Positions 57,101-64,000 of a stretch of DNA of 64,000 bases are shown one piece after another. The translations under genes and the position numbers were made by a program. This stretch comes from Thraustochytrium sp. TN22 (taxonomy: Eukaryota > Sar > Bigyra > Thraustochytrida > Thraustochytriidae): NCBI GenBank assembly GCA_013306675.1, contig JABLUY010000171.1, forward strand, positions 1 to 64,000, written 5' to 3'. Below the pieces are notes generated by a model. The model was not told the DNA's origin and made no database searches. It saw only the letters and a program-made list of their open reading frames with translations. Position 1 is the first letter of the stretch. Each line of letters opens with the position of its first letter.

Positions 57101-60000
57101 CGCGCGACGCGCGGCCCATTGCGCTGTCGAGCGACTTTGCTGACCAAGACCAGAACTGGGCCCAGTATGTGAAGAGCTACTACTACAAGTGGGCCAAGGC
57201 GCACTGCACGGTGTCTCAGCACAAGACTTCGATCAAGGAGTTCTCATTCTGGCTCTGCGTGCCGGAGGCAGATGTCTCGGCGGCGCAGCGCGCATCCGAT
57301 ACGTCGGCCGTCTCGTCGTCCTCGAGTGTGCAGACGTACACGGTGTCGGGCGCGGTGCGCGACGTGCAGACGGGCGCCGGCGCCGAGGCTCGGCTGCGGC
57401 TCTACCGCGGGCGCGTTGCGCTCTGGGAGGCGGAGACGCCCCTGGAGGACACGGCGGCGACATTTGTGACGGCGAGCGAGAGCGGCGCCGTCGAGGCGGG
57501 ACTGACCGCGTGCGTGTCGGCGATGGACGAGGACTCGACAGCCTCGGACGCGACGGAGAGCGTGTACCTCCGCAACAGCTCCTTTTCCTTCAGCGGGCTG
57601 TCGCCCGGCACGTATACGCTAGTGGCCTCGTACGAGGCCGGTCTAGCTGGCGCGAACGTGGTGGACGCCGGGCCCTTTTCCGCTCGTGCTGACGTGTTCA
57701 CAGTGGTCGACGCGGACGTGGACCTGCAGCTGGACGTGGTGCGCACGCTGGCACAGGGGTCAATGCTGGTCGTTTTTGAGTCGAACTTGACGGACATCAA
57801 CCTGGTGATCGAAGTCGCGGCGGACGAGGAGGAGTCCGCCTCGACGTCGAGCGTGAGCGACACGTGCACGGTAAGCGCCAAGCTGCTGGCAGATGGCGCC
57901 TGCAGCTGTGGGGGCGCCCACCTGGTGCGCGCCGACTCGGCATTGCAAGCGAACGGGCTGGCAACGACAGCCATTTACCTTTCCTCGCTATACGAGGGGA
58001 CGCAGTACAAGGTCTTTCTGGCGCGTAACAAGCCAGTGGCGTCGAGCTCGTACAAGAAGCATCGCGACGATGGGCGCTGCGGCCCGAGCTATCCGCTGGC
58101 GAGCGGCGAGGCGGCGCAGTGTCCGCCGATCGCTGTGACGTGGTCCGACGGCCTGGAAAGCCTGCGGCCGTGCTGTCACGTTCTGGCCGGCACATGTGGG
58201 CTGTCGGAGTACTTTTGCGAGTCGCGGTGGTCGATCGACTACCGCATCTTTTTGGACGATGCGTGGATGGACCAGTACCGGGAGGACCTACTGTGCAACC
58301 GGCCGGACCGCCTGTTCACGCCGGCGGACGAGGACGAGCCGGAGGTGCTCGCCAAGTGCCCGCGCGAGGCACCGTGCTGCGGACCTCAGGCCAAGTGCGG
58401 ATCGCTCGCGTATCACTGCGACTCGATGCGCTCCATCGACTACCGCGAATTCTACGAGGCGAGCGGGACGAATGAATCGGCAGTGAGCACGGCGGAGGCC
58501 GTGGAGGCCTCCGCGTCGACGCTGCGCGTGTACACGGCCAGTGGGCTGGTGGGCACGTACAGCCTGCCGGACGCGAGCGACAAGCTGAACTACTTTGACG
58601 GCCACGAGTATGTGGCGGGCGTGGCAAGCACCTCGTCCACCTACATGCGTGCGTTCTGCATCAACGCGACGGCGGCGTCGAGCCCGCGGCTGCACGAATA
58701 CCCGGCGCCGAGGTACTTTGAATGGCGCGGTCAGATGCTGGGCATGTCGACTACGTGCCCGGCGACATCCAACTGCAGCTTCGCGCGCATGACGGGATTG
58801 CTTCCCGCCTTTGAACGCGCCGATGGGAAGGACGTCCCAAACATGAATGGCGTCTACGTGCGACGGTACGAGCAGCAGGACGGATTCAAGGCTTACATTG
58901 GCGCGACATTACCGCATGACTCGGCCTGCCGTGAGGCGGTCACGGACCCGACCGACGGCCGCTCGCGCTGGTACATTCAAATCGATGCTTGGGACGCGCA
59001 GTACTGCATGGAGCTTTGCGAGGCGGATGATGCCTGCGAAGCGACGGTGCTGCGGAGCTGGATTGACGGCACGACGCAAGCGGAGCGCTTCCGATGCACA
59101 TTTCACAAGGGCATTAGCGCCTGCGGAGGCGTGCAGAGCTTTGACTCGTCCGCGTCGTCGACCAGCGTCGTGTATCGTAAGCGGACCTCTCTGGCCGCCT
59201 CAAGCGTCTGGTACTCACAAGTCGACACCATGTTTGCGGCGTCGGCGAGTCAGGTGCACCTGTACCGCGATACCGCGAGCGGGACGTGGTACTTGGACAA
59301 CGACGTGGTGCCAGGCAACGGGTACTACGCCCTCGCCGCGGGCAGCGCGGACAGCGCGCTGCCGCCGACCTCTCCCTGGCGCTACGTGTCGAGCTACGCC
59401 GCGCAGACCACCACGGCGCACACGGGCGAGGTCAAGGTGCTCGGATTCACGGAGGACTGCAGCGTCGGTGGCAACTACCCGACGTTAAATGGGACGGCGG
59501 CCTCGGCTGGCTGTCGGTGCGCCGGGTCGCGCGCGAGCAACTGCTACGGTGCCACGTGTAGCACGATGCGGTTGCGCCTTGCAGCGACGGACATTTGCCT
59601 GGAGGCATCTCCTAGCGCTGGTGCACTGGTGAGCAACCAGTGTGACATGGACGAGGTGGCGCAGCGTTTCATTTACGACCCAGTGTCGCGTCAACTTGAG
59701 GTGCGCGCCACCAATGCATCGGCGCCAGCCACCACGGTGCATTACGTGGTGGTGACGGACTTTGCTTTGCGCGCTGTGTCGAGCGCCTCGGAGGAAGTGG
59801 AGGACGCGCTCCAGCTGGACCTGACCACGGATAGCACCATCTGCCCGTCGCTGCTTGCCAGCGAGGCGACTTCGTACGTGGAGGCGGACGCCGAGGAGGA
59901 GGCCCGCCAGTGCGTTTTTCTTGCGGCTGCGCCGGGCGATGTGCCGCTGCTCGTGGGCTACGACCGTCGCAGTGAATGGTCTGCGTTCACTGTTGTCTGA
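48160..60000 (+). CDS. Giant mosaic cell-surface protein (3,946 aa)
   Basis: Single uninterrupted 11.8-kb frame. Residues 1-110 are a cytosolic basic/acidic tail. About nine hydrophobic segments follow at about 123-545. The rest, about 3,400 residues, should be outside the cell. Order seen: six Cys-rich repeats with CxNGVxDGxETDVDCGG (about 573-990); a beta-sandwich resembling carboxypeptidase-regulatory domains (VVQGTVVDASGAPVENAFVR, about 1196); four about 150-aa repeats (about 1417-2027) with beta-strand pattern like LamG/concanavalin-type domains (for example FIYPGSPRLHVRFSTTDNW); about 145 residues of P-T-x-x-P-T repeats (about 2204-2351); a possible carbohydrate-binding domain; an EGF-like motif (about 2765-2810); another regulatory-like domain (about 3061); a PAN/Apple-like Cys domain (about 3581-3672); and a ricin-B-like stretch near 3800. 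No C-terminal anchor. Probably an adhesin or matrix protein; individual domain names are pattern impressions. Confidence 0.88.
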   Translation: MQSVRRASYAVIHRVVAARAAQPGQLTAVSEDVLRKRQDESDAKAGTREAGAVEDAEIEEFLRKAKKGGGADVVPDGGEKARRSVRRLSQTQQDLRTKLLHSTTPLATARMHILERWTHAYLMLKLLLVAVLAVLLLLFGFLGEKAAAADDVDQFVFKIMTTFGFLTLFASMLGIYGASRVKRDLLKDDDGMGTPGQQMLEAFFHASLAFNVVALPVSLAVLVDRDTFLNDGAFGDTERYATAGSWIILLVSLLMLWAMRRVIDIVTYYEMAQSFLESFSTLLVGLGVLGLLTAFSLLDFGQFLEDDSLNAGLLTIVHVFISLCVLIIIMSVLGYGAALIEHVGLLRLHLVGMAVLAVCVLAMAISFGVADIGGLITDNCRGILQIMSEDWWSDTVRCDKYGGAAMGAQIEVYDEDSDTYVYVSSGVGLSARCPDASLNAFAWEYYDVEAANATIYEGCLNEACCQVLANHLLQHLSLIAFGCAALFCCCLIAIRADWWLIQHTPPRMARVKLVSRRHAQILLACILLLIVAFIVAFMVYFNNAAVRTTSSTVASQLQANATGTSRVVVEDLHLCTNGVRDGNETDVDCGGALAGGGCDARCGIGRTCADDDDCLSGKCDASALVCRRETAWEQCTNGVRDGSETGVDCGGGECRTLLMELLEEYDGNSTALENVTGAFLCDLREVCSVDADCLSKYCDQGLCASCQDNIKNSDEGDVDCGSSRCAQYYETYPEDSPSAFAADPAADQDGLCRDGRTCSAPSQCSSGVCNEEYGVCMSCANGVQDGDETDVDCGGKVCQRRCAVGEGCLHAFDCHTQRCTTNCSDGSCEANGVCEALFNITDLLAGGDTSLDAATLESYTQIAIDCTDGARDTHETDVDCGGSLCLAIGLTCGDGASCMEHADCSSSYCYAGTCASCENNVTDGAETDVDCGGAACPKRCGLDRGCREDSDCRDGFFCWTEATLQYVLQLLEDLGLEDEADDLEVPANNTCQRIANLTSGARSGVAFSSNASLSDAFVPPYLDDDAVQATKSANESSIDEDISEEEALTVDDSSRRQLLSARLFGRDGQSARRRLSWGFFKKKTDPPSSSATTTATMYSFWPYLCPVVSTYTTEEGTRFEVTSEEGATVEEVSDTELVVTRSYGSGTPVIKIYPSSCSVALADSVTVTRVDSVSLLCTWIDLPSLTLASLVLGQTTVVQGTVVDASGAPVENAFVRFWSSRRGSCSDIGGRSSSCDGIDCSAYDNVFSSCAGDNPTCCSWTEAESILVSDCTSGDASTTELLDATAADGTFYVAIPKLQDTASDLTHYRLAYTVAHDDYVSSQSNVVLLAIGSATTLDTVMLVSRELSACSCESYDDLTASGAASETKLCKNPVTGACRRTSSARSCANYADREACDNTQTLVPTVRPTQSPTEPDLLEQGVLVASDVVLPANYELTFTFRLLEVLSVWQSVLRRGSSHSDRSPAIFIYPGSPRLHVRFSTTDNWNEGCDPAQLLDVNVDYEVRIETYLDTVSVSLNGEVVCERTLWGSLLEPELPRPLYVADPDYEPAVAVVSDLAWAALTGRPTPAPTPPTPSLKAGNEVAQVSLERDWEVTLQLTVWATVSSWANVLHFGDAQSSSSRLWALWLGRGSSRLSVRVRTQANGNNGCDSTAALTLGQTYAVRFEVFGNYLRLFVDDELWCSQDFYDDENLAAGSAQALYLSGPWFEPARAEVASLSWRTIDDRPTAAPVTIPVLNQGAWDETVALGENWFLEFTVAIFAKRANWASVLHLGDTNERRSPAVWFYPGSTRLHVRTSLEGSYNAGCDPTTELELGRAYVVRIEFRDYTLTVLLDGVSACERTFSLPFAQYSEAQRLYISDPWYLPAKATVNALSYGNVSALVTPAPTLPVLATNHALTSATLGENWVLTFTLTVYAKHPTLTHVLQVGDAEDVMGPRIALLPFTSRLQVRVSTTDGEGDQGCAASEELVLDQAYAIEVRLYGRNLVLRVDGVEACSAALTAAPSGRGTRTIWSAPPWGEPAYAEVSDLNTADIACGVCDSAHVMVRCDNALRYRQYELRDGAYELVTAEYASGEWELVDWRRTWHGTVSVSADSRLEFECYDQGVVGGFAARVDMCGVTFHTDSATTFESGSSPFQFYVDADKTDESSTELVYYPIGQGRWATTTSGTDPLLDPEVSWVWNLDIWNTMTFGFRVGCQIPDDAPPIPTASPTRTPTEAPTKVPTDAPTDAPTRLPTADPTAKPTLQPTDAPTRTPTLAPTALPTKSPTDAPTDAPSNSPTMEPTARPTRMPTAHPTDAPTDAPTESPTDEPTVSPTEAPTKAPTDVPTEYPTQLPTEAPTMLPTREPSPFPTPQCGGADARYLVLAHFNEGLDARGVVRTSSSEVAIPALQTDEDTGAMYLDVPSSSDASSYVEFAIELGDMEVVNLARYDYLLLKMGVTCVSSAGCAAAGAATVAVRVHDEGSAGWTEVLRGTAAGSGEVEIELGDLVATAVGSVDEIAVRVYHVTQFAEETLRLTLDQISVFGCTTARPTRRPTSHPTYAPFDRAVEPLAEIVLNVEALDWVTDMLKAVEERVASISGEVSGRTDFAYVSRLTAQWTETFELVATESGPACVVDTTVMAQELALARCGPHLSCSATVTEGSETGVLLVTLEITLDSLGEAAALDRRRTAPSYSFGGGTLLTVLQTAENGCWATYASISGPNELVVSGTLTFEVTVRKDVNTGDQAGHAQLVGAALQAQLGGTALQEDAQLMRDLPATSTATVDTCPTARICSSNGICCSEDTQYTIDCSEEEYGLCICNGNWAGFDCSVDASALTPTPEPTETRCIPIAALGGEDASDELLELCAEDGACQSNMLCTYWRSPNYAVAGVTACPNGQWFKVFHQYDCRVTFNLGRVLINSLFEERKLWRYDIGADTYLYYQFHGASLPDGYSAYDMMLNDWSSLDGTHVIGSNFSLFETEVDLVNGTNAWEYSNYDDDVGFPRDARPIALSSDFADQDQNWAQYVKSYYYKWAKAHCTVSQHKTSIKEFSFWLCVPEADVSAAQRASDTSAVSSSSSVQTYTVSGAVRDVQTGAGAEARLRLYRGRVALWEAETPLEDTAATFVTASESGAVEAGLTACVSAMDEDSTASDATESVYLRNSSFSFSGLSPGTYTLVASYEAGLAGANVVDAGPFSARADVFTVVDADVDLQLDVVRTLAQGSMLVVFESNLTDINLVIEVAADEEESASTSSVSDTCTVSAKLLADGACSCGGAHLVRADSALQANGLATTAIYLSSLYEGTQYKVFLARNKPVASSSYKKHRDDGRCGPSYPLASGEAAQCPPIAVTWSDGLESLRPCCHVLAGTCGLSEYFCESRWSIDYRIFLDDAWMDQYREDLLCNRPDRLFTPADEDEPEVLAKCPREAPCCGPQAKCGSLAYHCDSMRSIDYREFYEASGTNESAVSTAEAVEASASTLRVYTASGLVGTYSLPDASDKLNYFDGHEYVAGVASTSSTYMRAFCINATAASSPRLHEYPAPRYFEWRGQMLGMSTTCPATSNCSFARMTGLLPAFERADGKDVPNMNGVYVRRYEQQDGFKAYIGATLPHDSACREAVTDPTDGRSRWYIQIDAWDAQYCMELCEADDACEATVLRSWIDGTTQAERFRCTFHKGISACGGVQSFDSSASSTSVVYRKRTSLAASSVWYSQVDTMFAASASQVHLYRDTASGTWYLDNDVVPGNGYYALAAGSADSALPPTSPWRYVSSYAAQTTTAHTGEVKVLGFTEDCSVGGNYPTLNGTAASAGCRCAGSRASNCYGATCSTMRLRLAATDICLEASPSAGALVSNQCDMDEVAQRFIYDPVSRQLEVRATNASAPATTVHYVVVTDFALRAVSSASEEVEDALQLDLTTDSTICPSLLASEATSYVEADAEEEARQCVFLAAAPGDVPLLVGYDRRSEWSAFTVV
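54770..55210 (+). repeat. PTxxPT stalk repeats in the giant surface protein
   Basis: About 35 four-residue units (APTD, SPTE, LPTK, MPTA and similar), encoded by 12-bp units such as CCCACGGACGCG. Such Pro-Thr stalks are frequent in stramenopile surface and secreted proteins and are usually O-glycosylated. Confidence 0.95.
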
Positions 60001-60046
60001 TTGTGAATGTTGGAGAAAAACGAGTCGATACCCTGATAGGCTACCA

Positions 60047-60114
60047 GGTGGTGGTGGTGGTTTTGGTGGTGGTGGTGGTGGTGGTGGTGGTGGTGGTGGT
60101 GGTGGTGGTGGTGG
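60047..60114. repeat. (GGT)n microsatellite
   Basis: About 20 GGT/GTG units interrupted by one TTTT; the G-rich strand is the coding strand of the upstream gene and could form a G-quadruplex in RNA or DNA. Confidence 0.95.
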
Positions 60115-60152
60115 AAGTACTTGTGTGTATCCTACAACAGAGAAAGGAAGGC

Positions 60153-60207
<55 letters not shown>
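60153..60207. repeat. (GA)n microsatellite
   Basis: About 27 GA units with two AAAG interruptions; a homopurine tract. Confidence 0.95.
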
Positions 60208-60527
60208 TGTCTACGTGGCCGGACCGGACACCGAACGTGCATTTGCTCTGCGTCAAGGCTTCGCTTGACGGCAAGTGACCTACGGACGTTCGCACAGAGT
60301 GGCGCGCAATGTCTTCATGAATGATCTGATGTGAGCCGTGCTATCAGGCAGAGAAAAGGAAGAGATGGTGACTATGTTTTGGCTACCTCGGAGGCGGAAA
60401 AGCACACATTCTCCAGCTACTAGCTAGCTAGCTAGCTAGCTTGGGCTAGGCTGGCATGTCGTCCGACGAGTGTAGGCCTAGAAGCCAGGTCAAGGCTGTC
60501 CTTCTGCAGCTTGTTGGAATCCCCGCG

Positions 60528-61610
60528 TCACCGCGCCGCCTCGGCAGAGGAAGCGCCAGAGGCGTCGCCCAGAGCGGCGATCTGTGCCTGCTCCTCGGGC
60601 GTGAAATGGAGGAGGGCCTTTGGGAGCGGGCTGCCGTTGGGCAGGGTGGTGGATGGATCCTTGATCTCGTCGAAGAAGGGGTGCGAGAGCGCCGCGAGTG
60701 GGCTTATTCGGCATTCGGGCTTATACGCGAGCATCTTGGAGACGAGGTCGATGCCCTCCGGGGAAGTGGATGAGCGGAAGAGCTTGTTCCATGGGTGCGC
60801 CTGGATCTGCGGGAATTTGAACTCGGTGTAGTAGCGGTTCATGGCCTCGATCTCGTCGCGCGAGGGTGTGCCGAGCACCTTGATGATTTCTACAAGCTGG
60901 TCCACGCCGCTGCCGCCAGGGAAGAGGGGCTGGCCGAGCATGAGCTCGCCAAAGACGCAGCCGAGCGACCATACGTCGATGGCGGTGGAGTACTCCGTGG
61001 AACCGAAGATGAGCTCCGGGGCGCGGTAGAACCGCGAGCAAATATATGACACATTGGGCTCCCCCTGGACGAGCATCTTTGCGCTTCCAAAGTCGCAAAG
61101 CTTGAGGGTCTGGTCCGCGGGGTTGAGCAGGAGGTTCTGCGGCTTGATGTCCCGGTGGCAGATGCCGAGGTTGTGGATGTAGCCGAGCGCGCGGCAGAGC
61201 TGGAAGACGTAGAGCTTGGTGTAGAGGGCGGGCACGAACTCCTTGCTCTTTTGGCAATTGCGGATCACCCTGTACACCGTCTCCGGCACGTACTCGAGCA
61301 CCAGGTTCAGGTACAGCTCGTCGGCGCTCTCCCCGTTGCTGTAAAAGCAGTGCTTGAGCTGCACGATGTTGGGGTGGTCCAGCTGCCGCATGATCTGCAG
61401 CTCGCGGTTCTTGAACCGCTTGTCCTGCAGCACCTTCTTGATGGCCACCACCTCGCCTGTCTGCACAACCGTCGCCTTGAACACCACGCCGAACGACCCG
61501 TTCCCGATCACCTTCTCCGCGCTGTAGCTGATGGTTTGCGGCTGGTCGCTGCCACGCGACTTGGCCTCCTCCATGCCGCCGCTCACCACGCCCGCGGCGC
61601 CCTCGCTCAT
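60528..61610 (-). CDS. GSK3: Glycogen synthase kinase 3 (GSK3/shaggy) Ser/Thr kinase
   Basis: The 360-aa product is a GSK3 kinase: [12 protein letters not shown] (P-loop, 35-46), AIKKVLQD with the ATP Lys at 58, [20 protein letters not shown] with helix-C Glu at 70, [13 protein letters not shown] (catalytic loop), CDFGSAK (DFG) and [17 protein letters not shown], in which the activation-loop Tyr (Tyr216 of human GSK3B) is kept. The scaffold regions for primed substrates and Axin/FRAT binding ([13 protein letters not shown], then [11 protein letters not shown]) are present. The short N-terminus ([20 protein letters not shown]) lacks the RPRTTSF motif that carries the inhibitory Ser9 of animal GSK3B. 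The ATG at 61610 was chosen over one at 61712, whose extension is Arg/Ala-rich. Confidence 0.97.
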   Translation of the reverse strand: MSEGAAGVVSGGMEEAKSRGSDQPQTISYSAEKVIGNGSFGVVFKATVVQTGEVVAIKKVLQDKRFKNRELQIMRQLDHPNIVQLKHCFYSNGESADELYLNLVLEYVPETVYRVIRNCQKSKEFVPALYTKLYVFQLCRALGYIHNLGICHRDIKPQNLLLNPADQTLKLCDFGSAKMLVQGEPNVSYICSRFYRAPELIFGSTEYSTAIDVWSLGCVFGELMLGQPLFPGGSGVDQLVEIIKVLGTPSRDEIEAMNRYYTEFKFPQIQAHPWNKLFRSSTSPEGIDLVSKMLAYKPECRISPLAALSHPFFDEIKDPSTTLPNGSPLPKALLHFTPEEQAQIAALGDASGASSAEAAR

Positions 61611-61990
61611 GGCGCTAGGCGCCAGCGCCAGCGCCTGCGACGCGGTCGACGCGGCGAGCCCTCTCCTGCGTCGCCGCCACGCAGGCACGCAGCCGCACGC
61701 AGCCGCCGGCACCCTCTCCGAAATTATGCCCGGCGCGCGCTGGCCGCGCGCCGCCTGTCTGCGCGAAGCCGCCGCCGCCGCCGCCGCCGCCGCTGCTGCT
61801 GCCGCTGCTGCGACAGCTCCACCGGCTGCGCGTCCAGCTGCCCGACCTCAACCGTCGAGACCACCACCACGGCGCCCGCGACAGCGACCGCTGGCGGCGG
61901 GCCGGCGTCGCGCGAGCTGCGCGCGCGGGAGGGCGAGGCGCGCGCGCGCGCGCGAGGGAGGGAGGGAGCGGGCGAAAAACGTCAAGAGGT

Positions 61991-62043
61991 GGATGAATGG
62001 ATGGATGGATGACTGGCTGAATGAACGAATGGATGGATGAATG
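61991..62043. repeat. (ATGG)n / (ATGA)n microsatellite
   Basis: Irregular run of ATGG and TGAATGA units. Confidence 0.9.
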
Positions 62044-62739
62044 CGCGCGAGCCGGGTGGACCAATGGAGGGCTTCAAAGGAACCACGACCAGGCGCGCGC
62101 GCGCGCGCGCGCGGCCGGAGAACCGGCGGGCGGGCCGCCCCGGCGCAGCGCGACGCGACGCGGCGCGGCGCGGCGCAGGCCTGGCGGCGCGCGAGGCGAG
62201 GGCCGGTCGCGCTGTTGCGGCTATGCCTCCGTCTCTCTGCCCTTTCCTCGTTCTGCCGTCCGCTGCGGGCCACTGCGGGCCCAGCTCCCCCCCCCGCTCC
62301 ACTGCACCTTCGCCATATCCCGCCCCGTAGTGTCTCCCGCATCTCCTTCACCCATGCCTCTGCCCCAATCCTCCGGCTTGTGAGGCAGCTGGCGCTCATG
62401 GCCGTTGCGAGGCGCCCTATCGACCGCCTGCCGCTGCGGGCTTTTTCCCTCCAGTGTTGCCTTTCCCCCCACCTCCTCCAGCCCCACTGCGCCCGCCAGC
62501 GCCGTCTCCCCTCATCCGTGCCCGGGGCGGTTTCCAGCAGTTCATTACACCGGCGCCGGCGAAGGGCGCGGCGCAAAGTTGGGTCCAGAGGGGCCGGCGC
62601 CAGGCCTGGTCCCTCGCGCGGCGCGCGGATTCCGGACGCGGATTCCGGACGCTGCCGCGACGTCGCGGACGCCGCCCGCGTCCGAAACGCTATGGCGCGC
62701 GCATTCCGGGCATTCATGCGGGCCATTCCGGAGACCGGT

Positions 62740-63440
62740 GATGGTTCGAGCGCCGATGGGTGGGTGTCCCATGAATCGAGGAACGAGGCATCTGCGAAGA
62801 CGTTGGGTGAGTTTGATGTCAGATGTCATCTTCGCTCGCGACGCGCATCACGGAGACCGGTGACGATGATCAGATGATCCCGGTGACGCTGATCAGATGC
62901 TCCGAGCGCCACGATGACTATGCCAGTTGTGCTCGTCTCCTGAATCGAGGCATCATCTGCGAAGACGGCGAAGACGTGCAAGACGCTCAGACGCCATCTT
63001 TCGCCGTCCACGCAATGTCATTGTCAGCTCTTTCGGACGCGGGCGGTGTCCAGAGTCGGCGAGCTGACAATCAGATGATCCCGGTGACGCTGATCAGATG
63101 CTCCGAGCGCCACGATGACTATGCCAGTTGTGCTCTGCCCCTGAATCGAGGCATCATCTGCGAAGACGCGCGAAGACGTTCCAGACGCTCAGACGCCATC
63201 TTCGCTCGCCATCCACGCAATGTCATTGTCAGCTCGCCGACTCTGGACGCCGCCCGCGTCCGGAGACGACGATCAGATGATGAGATGACTCGGATCCCGG
63301 TGACGCTGATCAGATGCTCCGAGCGCCACGACAGTCATCGTGCCCTTCCCCCAAATCAAGGAACGAGGCATCATCTGCGAAGAGACGCGCGAAGACGTTC
63401 CACACGCCACGCTCGACGCCCTCTCCGCTCGCGAACCCTC
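62740..63440. repeat. About 200-bp degenerate tandem repeats (3 clear copies plus one partial)
   Basis: The core GATCCCGGTGACGCTGATCA recurs at 62876, 63077 and about 63293 (periods 201 and 216), each followed by GATGCTCCGAGCGCCACGA, then a GAATCGAGGCATCATCTGCG-type block and a GACGCTC...GCCATC block. A partial copy precedes at about 62740-62860. Between copies lies a block bounded by GTCAGCTC and GAGCTGAC that is reversed in one copy (see findings). Confidence 0.85.
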
Positions 63441-63854
63441 GCAACGCCCTTGTCCATGTCGGGCATGGTCAGCTCGCGCCCGCCCGCCAGGCCGGCCGGC
63501 CGACGCCGCGGCGCCGTCGCGGACGCCGTCGCGGACGCCGTCGGCGTCCGAAACCCGCAACCGCCGCGGCGTCGGCTCCGCCTTCTCCCTCTCGCGCCCT
63601 CGATCTCGCGCCCGCGCCGCCGCTCGGGCGCGCGGCGCGGGCGCGCGGCGCGCAAGACCAGGATCGGGGTCGGGTCGGGCCGGGTCGGCGGGGCGGGCGC
63701 GCGGCGGCGGCGCGGCGCGGCGCGCAAGACCAGGATCGGGGCGGGCGGGCCGCGCGTTTTTGAAAATCCGGAGGCGGCGAGGCGGGTGACGTGGAGCGGG
63801 CGGCGCGCGAGAGGGAGGCCGCGCGCGGGGGCAGCGGGAGGCGGCGGAGGCAGC

Positions 63855-64000
63855 ATGGCGACGCCGAGCATCAAGGGGATCCTGATCCTGGACAGCGCGG
63901 ACGGGTCGCGCATGCACGCCAAGTACTTCGCCAAGGGGCTGCGCGAGCAAAAGGACCAGCTCGAGTTCGAGCGCAACCTGTTCCAGAAGACGCGCGGGCA
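63855..64000 (+). CDS. Coatomer subunit zeta (zeta-COP), 5' part only
   Basis: The first 48 codons, truncated by the window edge, read MATPSIKGILILDSADGSRM and continue HAKYFAKGLREQKDQLEFER. This matches the start of zeta-COP (IKAILILDNDGDR, then LFAKYY, then FEKNIFNKT), the small longin-fold subunit of COPI that acts in Golgi-to-ER and intra-Golgi vesicle transport. The ATG at 63855 sits at the family's usual N-terminus. Other longin/adaptin-sigma-type proteins are less likely because of the GILILD...KYF...EQK order. Confidence 0.85.
   Translation, partial: MATPSIKGILILDSADGSRMHAKYFAKGLREQKDQLEFERNLFQKTRG

Larger units (their letters stand above)
60001..60527. other. Convergent intergenic region with GGT, GA and CTAG repeats
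   Basis: Between the 3' ends of the giant gene (+) and GSK3 (-). Contains (GGT)n at 60047-60114, (GA)n at 60153-60207 and (CTAG)n at 60420-60440. No gene. Confidence 0.55.
61611..63854. other. 2.2-kb repeat-rich spacer between GSK3 and zeta-COP
   Basis: No convincing gene. Left part: CpG-rich with (CCG)n near 61765-61790, (ATGG)n at 61991-62043 and (GCGC)n near 61935-61960 and 62095-62115. Right part (62740-63440): diverged about 200-bp repeats. Promoters of both neighbours presumably lie at its ends. Confidence 0.55.

Noticed and set aside
62041-62877. 278-aa + strand open frame upstream of zeta-COP
   Set aside because: Arg/Ala/Ser-rich low complexity crossing several simple repeats; no protein-like segment.
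62740-63440. CRISPR array
   Set aside because: The repeats are about 200 bp, diverged and without regular short spacers; the genome is eukaryotic.

Overview
The window looks like nuclear DNA of a GC-rich, intron-poor stramenopile protist, most likely a thraustochytrid (Labyrinthulomycetes). Every recognisable host gene is eukaryotic: proteasome Rpn2/PSMD1, importin-5, RED/IK, GSK3, a BIRC6-type E2, MIF, SPAG1 and zeta-COP. Most run as one uninterrupted reading frame with strongly GC-biased third positions. A cell-surface protein carries the P-T-x-x-P-T repeats common in stramenopiles, and a SPAG1 orthologue implies motile flagella (zoospores). The group assignment is inference; no rRNA or organelle marker is present.

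Layout. 1-2.1 kb is low-complexity DNA with one decayed coding stretch. 2.1-5.3 kb: FAD monooxygenase (+) and a coiled-coil protein (-). 5.4-15.6 kb: proteasome Rpn2 (-) with a duplicated 3' end, a BAR-like/polyQ/WW-like protein (+), a multipass membrane protein (-), a MIF homologue (-) and a peroxisomal-type beta-oxidation multifunctional enzyme (-). 15.97-25.65 kb is an island of four almost identical 2.34-kb DNA transposons: one inverted copy, a 0.3-kb spacer, then three head-to-tail copies. 26-34 kb: SPAG1 (+) and importin-5 (+). 35-44 kb: a sulfotransferase-like type II membrane protein (+), an acidic-tailed protein (+), RED/IK (-), a methyltransferase-like protein (+) and a BIRC6-type E2 (-). 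45-60 kb: a conserved-looking 869-aa membrane protein (-), divergent from a 3,946-aa surface protein (+). 60.5-64 kb: GSK3 (-), a 2.2-kb repeat-rich spacer and the 5' end of zeta-COP (+).

The host genes are unrelated housekeeping genes in compact convergent and divergent pairs; no operon-like pathway is evident. Several convergent pairs are separated by only 87-233 bp (10823/10934, 38289/38377, 41226/41460, 4354/4566).

The most unusual object is the transposon array. Its termini are CCCAATC...GATTGGG, its insertions are flanked by 4-bp AT-only duplications (TTAT for the inverted copy, ATAT for the array), and both array junctions are the same 9-bp ATAT-T-ATAT. Each copy encodes a YqaJ/lambda-exonuclease-like PD-(D/E)XK nuclease spread over several frames, followed by an intact frame with a piggyBac-like GGVD motif and a Cys/His zinc ribbon. 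Other points of interest are a repeat family with an inverted internal block near 63 kb, a 160-bp duplication that overlaps the proteasome stop codon, and the giant mosaic surface protein.
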